A stretch of 35,887 bases of DNA from a virus, in IMG/VR virus record IMGVR_UViG_3300032249_000173, positions 1-35,887 of that record, one strand, 5' to 3'. A program made the translations under genes and the position numbers. The notes beneath the pieces were generated by a model. The model was not told the DNA's origin, made no database searches, and saw nothing but the letters and a program-made list of their open reading frames with translations. Positions 31,200 to 35,887 of the stretch are shown here, piece by piece. Numbering within the stretch: the first letter of the stretch is position 1; the number at the start of each line of letters is the position of its first letter.

Positions 31200-31486
31200 T
31201 GGCGGGTACACGCCGCACTGCGGATGACCGTTCAAACATAAACAAGATTTACAAGCCTATTGCTGGTTATCTTGGCAATGCTGCAAAAGAAACTGGACAA
31301 TATGCTAAGGCTGTTGTCAAAGATATTCTTGATGCAGACAAGGCTAAGAACACACCACGTATGACACCTAAAGGTGTTGTCATGGGTGTTAAGGCTAAAG
31401 ACAATAAGGCTAAGGCTGAGTTTGGTCAAGCAGTCGGAGCAATTGTAAGAGGTCGCCGTTATGACAAAAATGGAATGCAAAGATAA
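31199..31486 (+). CDS. Small basic hypothetical protein (95 aa)
   Basis: A Lys/Arg-rich protein (MAGTRRTADDRSNINKIYKP, then helix YAKAVVKDILDADKAKN) with the end GAIVRGRRYDKNGMQR. Helical centre, no cysteine. TAATG overlaps at both ends tie it to its neighbours. Probably DNA- or capsid-associated; no family recognised. Confidence 0.7.
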   Translation: MAGTRRTADDRSNINKIYKPIAGYLGNAAKETGQYAKAVVKDILDADKAKNTPRMTPKGVVMGVKAKDNKAKAEFGQAVGAIVRGRRYDKNGMQR

Positions 31487-31647
31487 TGGCAAAGGGCATG
31501 GGCTTCAAAGCCGCACAGAAGAGCATCGCAAAAAAAAGCGGTGTATCAATGAAGTCTGCTGGTGCAATCCTTGCATCCTCTACACGCAAGGCAAGTCCAG
31601 CAGCAAAGAAAGCAAATCCAAACCTTAAAAAAGTTAAAGGAAAATAA
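31486..31647 (+). CDS. 53-residue Lys/Ser/Ala-rich basic protein
   Basis: Starts MAKGMGFKAAQKSIAKKSG and ends with a Lys-rich tail (NPNLKKVKGK). Nearly all charges are positive. It fills the space between 31486 and the next ATG at 31648 without spacer. Composition resembles histone H1-like tails and phage DNA-condensing peptides. Confidence 0.65.
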   Translation: MAKGMGFKAAQKSIAKKSGVSMKSAGAILASSTRKASPAAKKANPNLKKVKGK

Positions 31648-31905
31648 ATGACAGACCCTAGACTAAAGCGAGCAGGAGTGTCAGGTTTTAATAAGCCTAA
31701 GCGCACACCAAACCACCCAAAAAAGAGCCATGTAGTTGTGGCTAAAGAAGGTAGCACGGTCAAGACTATTCGCTTTGGTCAACAGGGTGTTACTGGTGAC
31801 AGACAACCAACTGCACGACAGGCTTCATTTAAAGCCCGTCATGCTAAAAATATTGCTAAAGGCAAGATGAGTGCCGCGTACTGGGCAGACAAGGTTAAAT
31901 GGTAA
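31648..31905 (+). CDS. Conserved environmental-phage basic protein (FGQQG type)
   Basis: 85 residues: MTDPRLKRAGVSGFNKPKRT, then SHVVVAKEGSTVKTIRFGQQG, and FKARHAKNIAKGKMSAAYWADKVKW. I recognise the combination of NKPKRTPNHPKKSH, RFGQQG and SFKARHAKNIAKGKMSAAYWA as a recurring small-protein pattern in aquatic tailed phages, with no function I can name. It is strongly basic. The stop overlaps the next ATG (TAATG). Confidence 0.75.
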   Translation: MTDPRLKRAGVSGFNKPKRTPNHPKKSHVVVAKEGSTVKTIRFGQQGVTGDRQPTARQASFKARHAKNIAKGKMSAAYWADKVKW

Positions 31906-32063
31906 TGGCTAAAAAAGTTTGGGAAACACCTAACCCAAAAAAGAAATCAACACCGTTATCACCTGCTGCTAAAGCATCAGCAAAGGCTGCCGCTAAAAAG
32001 GCTGGTAGAAAATATCCTAATCTTGTAGACAATATGAGAGCAGCACAAAAGAGGGGCAAATAA
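31905..32063 (+). CDS. 52-residue Lys/Ala-rich basic protein
   Basis: MAKKVWETPNPKKKSTPLSP followed by AAKASAKAAAKKAGRKYPNL, a Lys/Ala repeat like eukaryotic H1 or bacterial histone-like tails. Overlaps both neighbours by TAATG. Probably binds DNA or other virion components. Confidence 0.65.
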   Translation: MAKKVWETPNPKKKSTPLSPAAKASAKAAAKKAGRKYPNLVDNMRAAQKRGK

Positions 32064-33184
32064 TGGTGCGCACAGGGCAAGCAGCAAAAGCAATTAAAAA
32101 AGCAACTGATGCTAAACCTAAAGTAGGTTTTAAAAAACTTGCTAAAGATGCAGCACTTAATGCTGTAATGATTGCAGGACCAGGTAAGTTTCTTAAAGGT
32201 GCTAGAATTGTAGAAGCAGGTATTGCTGCTAAAAAAGCACAGGCTAGTTCTAAAACATTTAATATTGTTCGCCGTAATATTCGTAAGGCTGCTTCTGCTA
32301 GTAAGCCAAAGGTTACAGCCAGTGAGGCAAAGGCTATTGCTAAAGAAACAGGACGCAGACCTATTGCTCCGCGTCCTAGAAATGTACCTAAAGCAGGAAG
32401 CAATGCACTAACGGCTTCTGAAAAAAAAGCACAAACACAAGTTAGTACTATTACACGTCCTAAGCCAAAGGCTAAATCAAATCTAGCAGAAATTGCTCAA
32501 ATTAAAGCAGTAGAACGTAAGGCTAAGTTTACAAAATTGTTAACTCCAGCCAAACCAGTTGGTACTACAAAGACTAAGCCTAGCCAACGTCCTCAATTGC
32601 CTAAGCATAAAACTGATGTAAAAATATACAAGGTATCTAAAAGAGTACCAAATGAAAAAGAACAACTTGCTGAAAAATTAAAGAACGCTGCTAGTAATCC
32701 AAAAAATACTTTTGCTGCTAGACCTAAGAGCGACATCTCACAAGGTCGCGGTAATGTACCGCAACCAGAATCCGTTACTAAAACTGGTGATGCTGCAATT
32801 ACAAGAGGTGAGCGTGTTGAACGCATCCAGCAAATTAAGGCTAGCCGTGGTGGTACTAAGTTTACAAAGAAAACAAAAAGCGGTCAGACTGTTTCTGTTT
32901 CTAAAATAGATTCACCTAGAAATGCTGCATCTAATAAAATGATTATGAAAGAACGCCTTAAAGAAGGCGAACAAGAAGCCGATAAAGTTAATAAAAGATT
33001 AAATGCTGGTACAGACCGCAATATTAAAAAGAACGCTATTAAGGTAGATGCAACTTTAGCCAAGGCTAAACAAGCACGTCAAGGTCGCAGTTTGCAAAAT
33101 ACATTTAACAAGCCAATATTTCAACGCAAGCCTTCAACTGGCAAGTTAACAGTTAAGCGACCTATTAAGCCAACTAAGGAGTAG
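32063..33184 (+). CDS. Large Lys/Ala/Arg-rich basic protein, histone-H1-like composition
   Basis: 373 residues with Lys and Arg throughout and very few aromatic residues. The start (QAAKAIKKATDAKPKVGFKK) has one mildly hydrophobic helix at about 30-50 (AALNAVMIAGPGKFLKGARI). The middle is Pro/Lys-rich and disordered (ITRPKPKAKSN, KTKPSQRPQLPKHK), with helical, charged segments towards the end (MKERLKEGEQEADKVNKRL). It ends a run of basic genes and may be the main DNA-binding virion protein. No known fold is evident. Confidence 0.75.
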   Translation: MVRTGQAAKAIKKATDAKPKVGFKKLAKDAALNAVMIAGPGKFLKGARIVEAGIAAKKAQASSKTFNIVRRNIRKAASASKPKVTASEAKAIAKETGRRPIAPRPRNVPKAGSNALTASEKKAQTQVSTITRPKPKAKSNLAEIAQIKAVERKAKFTKLLTPAKPVGTTKTKPSQRPQLPKHKTDVKIYKVSKRVPNEKEQLAEKLKNAASNPKNTFAARPKSDISQGRGNVPQPESVTKTGDAAITRGERVERIQQIKASRGGTKFTKKTKSGQTVSVSKIDSPRNAASNKMIMKERLKEGEQEADKVNKRLNAGTDRNIKKNAIKVDATLAKAKQARQGRSLQNTFNKPIFQRKPSTGKLTVKRPIKPTKE

Positions 33185-33186
33185 GA

Positions 33187-33519
33187 ATGACAGTATATGG
33201 AACCGCAACTTACAATGGCACTACTTATACCCTTTATGGTTTTCCTGGGTCTACACTTCGTGACGAACTCAATCGCCTTGCTAATGGGGGCGAATATCCA
33301 GCACGCACAGCATACCTTGACGAAGACGGAGCAGTCAACGAATGGGTAGGCACTCCATCAGGTACACCACTAGCGGCTGCTCTTAATTATAAGTCAGACC
33401 CTAATCGTCCATACACAGCCTTTAAGGGTAACAACGCTGCTGCATGTGAGATTGCTGGTATTACGGACCCAGCCAAATACATTGAGATTGTTACTGCACT
33501 AAGAACGGTTGCTTCCTAA
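33187..33519 (+). CDS. Hypothetical structural protein (110 aa)
   Basis: Beta-like start (VYGTATYNGTTYTLYGFPG) followed by a helical second half (TPLAAALNYK, PAKYIEIVTALRTV). AAGGAG lies 7 bases ahead of the ATG, 2 bases after the basic-protein stop. The stop overlaps the adaptor-like gene (TAATG). The position suggests a head-completion or neck protein. Confidence 0.7.
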   Translation: MTVYGTATYNGTTYTLYGFPGSTLRDELNRLANGGEYPARTAYLDEDGAVNEWVGTPSGTPLAAALNYKSDPNRPYTAFKGNNAAACEIAGITDPAKYIEIVTALRTVAS

Positions 33520-34412
33520 TGACAACACTAAACAATTTAATTGATGATGTACAGTTAGACCTTGCAGGTTTTACTTACCGTCAAGACAGAGCAACCTACT
33601 TAGTATCTGCTGCTACCAGTTCAGACTTAGTACTCAATGTTGCTAACACCGACAATATTGCTAAAGGCATTATTGAAATTGATGATGAAATGATGTGGGT
33701 AGATTCTTATGACCGTCAAGCAAACACTGTTACTATTGCTCCTTTTGGTCGCGGATACAACGGCACTACTGCTGCTGCTCACGCTACTAATACAAAAGTA
33801 GTTATTACTCCTACATTTCCACGTCAAGTGGTTAAGCGTGCAGTTAACGATACAATTGGTGCAGTATACCCAAAGGTATTTGCAACTGGTTACACCTCTA
33901 CATACTTCCTTGCTAGCCGTACAACTTATGCTGTACCAGCAGAAGCCATTCAGATTCTTTCAATGGCATGGGAGTCAGTAGGACCTACAAAAGAATGGCT
34001 ACCAATTCGCCAATGGCGTTGGGACCCTATTGCTTTCCCTGCATCTTTTCCTACAGGAAAGACTGTATCAATCTACGACAACATTCTTCCAGGTCGTACT
34101 ATGAATATTATTTACTCACACATGCCAGTTGCATTAAACAATAACTCAGATGACTTTGAGACTGTATCGGGACTACCTTCTTCAATGAGAGACGTAGTTA
34201 TCTATGGTGCTGCATGGCGTCTGTCATCATATCTTGACCCAGCACGTAACTCAATTACTAGTCCTTCATCAGATGAAATTGACACCAAGCGTCCATACGG
34301 CACAGGCACAACAGTTACAAAGAACTTGCAAGCGTTGTACTTACAACGCCTTGAAGAAGAATCCCTGAAGCAAAAACTTCAGTTCCCTACCCGCGTCCAC
34401 TATTCACGATAG
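33519..34412 (+). CDS. Probable head-to-tail adaptor/connector protein
   Basis: 297 residues. A helical N-terminus (LNNLIDDVQLDLAG) is followed by an inserted beta domain at about 25-100 (ATSSDLVLNVANTDNIAKG, IEIDDEMMWVDSY, GRGYNGTTAAAHA) of a type usually found in tail fibres, and then by an adaptor-like part (VVKRAVNDTIGAVYPKVFA, YAVPAEAIQILSMAWE, MRDVVIYGAAWRLSSYL, QALYLQRLEEESLKQK). Length and position fit proteins that sit under the portal. The insertion is unusual for an adaptor. Confidence 0.6.
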   Translation: MTTLNNLIDDVQLDLAGFTYRQDRATYLVSAATSSDLVLNVANTDNIAKGIIEIDDEMMWVDSYDRQANTVTIAPFGRGYNGTTAAAHATNTKVVITPTFPRQVVKRAVNDTIGAVYPKVFATGYTSTYFLASRTTYAVPAEAIQILSMAWESVGPTKEWLPIRQWRWDPIAFPASFPTGKTVSIYDNILPGRTMNIIYSHMPVALNNNSDDFETVSGLPSSMRDVVIYGAAWRLSSYLDPARNSITSPSSDEIDTKRPYGTGTTVTKNLQALYLQRLEEESLKQKLQFPTRVHYSR

Positions 34413-34420
34413 GCGAATAA

Positions 34421-35887
34421 ATGACAGTACGTAAGTATACCTCCCGTTCACAGCAAACAACACTGTCATCAGCAGTTACCTCTGGTGCTACTGTTCTTTC
34501 AGTAACTAACGCCTCTACGTTACTTGCTGGTACAACTATCTCTGCTGGTCAAACTTTTGTAGTTGTTATTGACCCAGATACAGCCCTTGAAGAAATTGTA
34601 GAAATTACCTCTGCGTCTTCTAACAACCTGACAGTAACTCGCGCTGTTGATATGTCTGGTGCATCAGCACAAGACCACTCATCAGGTGCTGTAGTACGCC
34701 ACATGATTATTGGACGTGACCTTCGTGAATCAAACCTACACATTGAAGCAACTGGTGCTTACAATGATGGTACTAGTACTCATGCTATGCACGGACTTGG
34801 TGCAGCAGATGGTGTTGTAGTTGGTACTACTGCTACTCAAACTCTTACTAACAAAACTCTTACTGCTCCAGTTCTTACTGGTGCTGGTGTAGATGCAAGC
34901 ATTGTATTTGAAGGCTCTACTGCCGATGCATTTGAGACTACACTTACAGTAGTTGACCCAACTCAAGACAATACAATTACTTTGCCTAACACAACAGGTA
35001 CGGTTGTAATTGTTGATGCTGCTCAAACTTTAACTAATAAGACTTTAACTAGCCCAACAATTTCAGGTAGTCCAGTTATTACTGGCTTATCATCTGCTGG
35101 CATGGTATCTACTTCTGCTACACCTAAAGACTATGTAGATTCTATTCTTGGTTCTGCTACTTCTGCTGCTACCTCTGCTGCATCAGCGGCGGCTAGTGCC
35201 ACCGCTGCTGCTACATCTGCTTCTTCCGCAGCCACATCTGCAAGTTTAGCGGCAACATCAGCATCTAGTGCCTCGACATTCCAGACAGCAGCAGCAACTT
35301 CTGCTGCAAGTGCCGCTACAAGCGCCACAGCAGCCGCTACAAGCGCAACCAGCGCTGCTGCCAGTGCAACTGCTGCCGCTACCTCTGCCTCCTCTGCAGC
35401 AGCGGCTACCTCCGCTGTGGCTACATCAGCAGCCTCTGCTTTAGCCAGCCAAACTGCTGCTGCTACTTCGGCTACATCCGCTGCAGCGTCTGTTACGGCA
35501 GCGGCTACCTCAGCAACTTCTGCTGCAAATTCTGCAACGGCTGCAGCAACGTCTGCTACTAGTGCAGCCGCTTCTGTTACTGCTGCTACTACATCTGCTG
35601 CTAGCGCAGCAACATCAGCAACTGCTGCAGCAACATCTGCAGCCAGTGCGGCAACAAGTGCATCTTCTGCTGCAGCCGCAGTAGCCGCATCATTTGATGC
35701 TAAGGGTGACTTGCTAGCAGGAACTGGCGCAGGAGCATTTGACCAACTAACAGTTGCAGCAACCAACGGCTATGCTCTTACTGTAAACTCAGCAACAGCA
35801 ACAGGTCTTGCTTGGGCAGCAATTGATGCTCTACCTAGCCAGACTGGTAACTCAGGAAAATATTTAACTACTAACGGCTCAGCAGCA
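34421..35887 (+). CDS. Tail fibre/appendage protein, 3' end outside window
   Basis: 489 codons are open to the window edge, so the gene continues. The N-terminal domain (about 1-100) repeats the beta pattern of the adaptor-like protein (TSGATVLSVTNASTLL, FVVVIDPDTALEEIVEITS, QDHSSGAVVRHMI). Two TLTNKTLT motifs, common in phage fibres, follow near 143 and 204, then a long Ala/Ser/Thr stretch and the phrase FDAKGDLLAGTGAGAFDQLTV, another frequent fibre motif. It would form a trimeric shaft for host attachment. The receptor-binding tip is not in view. Confidence 0.8.
   Translation, partial: MTVRKYTSRSQQTTLSSAVTSGATVLSVTNASTLLAGTTISAGQTFVVVIDPDTALEEIVEITSASSNNLTVTRAVDMSGASAQDHSSGAVVRHMIIGRDLRESNLHIEATGAYNDGTSTHAMHGLGAADGVVVGTTATQTLTNKTLTAPVLTGAGVDASIVFEGSTADAFETTLTVVDPTQDNTITLPNTTGTVVIVDAAQTLTNKTLTSPTISGSPVITGLSSAGMVSTSATPKDYVDSILGSATSAATSAASAAASATAAATSASSAATSASLAATSASSASTFQTAAATSAASAATSATAAATSATSAAASATAAATSASSAAAATSAVATSAASALASQTAAATSATSAAASVTAAATSATSAANSATAAATSATSAAASVTAATTSAASAATSATAAATSAASAATSASSAAAAVAASFDAKGDLLAGTGAGAFDQLTVAATNGYALTVNSATATGLAWAAIDALPSQTGNSGKYLTTNGSAA
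35153..35691 (+). repeat. Ala/Ser/Thr heptad repeats in the fibre gene
   Basis: About twelve imperfect 14-residue (42-base) units such as ATSATSAAASVTAA encode a near-continuous small-residue shaft. The seven-residue period suits a trimeric helical rod. DNA copies differ by synonymous and Ala/Ser/Thr changes, so the repeat is old or under selection. The same stretch creates a long open frame on the opposite strand that is not a gene. Confidence 0.8.

Noticed and set aside
35131-35766. 211-codon Ala/Val-rich frame on the minus strand
   Set aside because: It is the mirror of the Ala/Ser/Thr repeat in the fibre gene; biased codons there remove stops on the other strand.
1-35887. Joining the window end directly to its start as a circular genome
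   Set aside because: The fibre frame ends on a full codon while the left-edge gene is open from base 2, so a direct join would shift frame; the tail gene set would also be incomplete.

Overview
The window is a large piece of a tailed double-stranded DNA phage genome that probably infects an actinobacterium. The main host clue is a WhiB-like iron-sulfur regulator (2490-2750), a family confined to Actinobacteria and their phages. The replication set (split CHC2/TOPRIM primase, RecA-fold helicase, PD-(D/E)XK resolvase, RecB-like nuclease, DUF932 and probable DUF4192 proteins) also looks like that of actinophages. The low GC content resembles metagenomic phages of freshwater Actinobacteria; that is from general knowledge and no search was run. 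No integrase, tRNA, CRISPR array or insertion sequence is visible.

Layout. (1) 1-2404, plus strand: the end of a tail protein, then a lysis cassette of small membrane protein, 29-codon ORF, M15-type endolysin and holin-like protein, closed by two tandem terminators (2412-2485). (2) 2490-15111, minus strand: about 31 tightly packed, often overlapping genes read leftward from a control region near 15.2 kb. They include a SLOG protein, DUF4326, an OB-fold candidate, an exported lysozyme-like enzyme, DUF932, a RecB-like nuclease, a DnaB-type ATPase, a resolvase, primase, a DUF1599-like protein, a metallophosphoesterase, a sigma-like factor, a glycosyltransferase, small zinc-ribbon proteins and WhiB. 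(3) 15112-15628: a divergent control region of about 0.5 kb with palindromes, short repeats and a structured leader. (4) 15629-35887, plus strand: terminase, portal, two small proteins, three large virion proteins (1702, 533 and 420 aa), scaffold, an N4-gp56-like major capsid protein, a terminator, a run of small basic proteins, an adaptor-like protein and the start of an Ala/Ser/Thr-repeat tail fibre cut by the window edge.

The leftward genes would reprogram transcription (sigma-like factor, WhiB) and replicate DNA without a recognisable phage DNA polymerase. The rightward genes build and fill the head, and the left-edge genes finish the tail and lyse the cell. If the genome is circular or circularly permuted, the gap between the two window ends would hold the rest of the tail genes. 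Large internal proteins beside an N4-type capsid lean towards podovirus-like morphology, but the tail genes needed to decide are outside the window.

The most notable observations are: two leader hairpins with compensating stem changes ahead of the SLOG and DUF4326 genes; a primase split over two overlapping frames; repeated ATACTG/CAGTAT elements in the control region; a cluster of Lys-rich late proteins; and a second, exported lysozyme-like gene among early genes.
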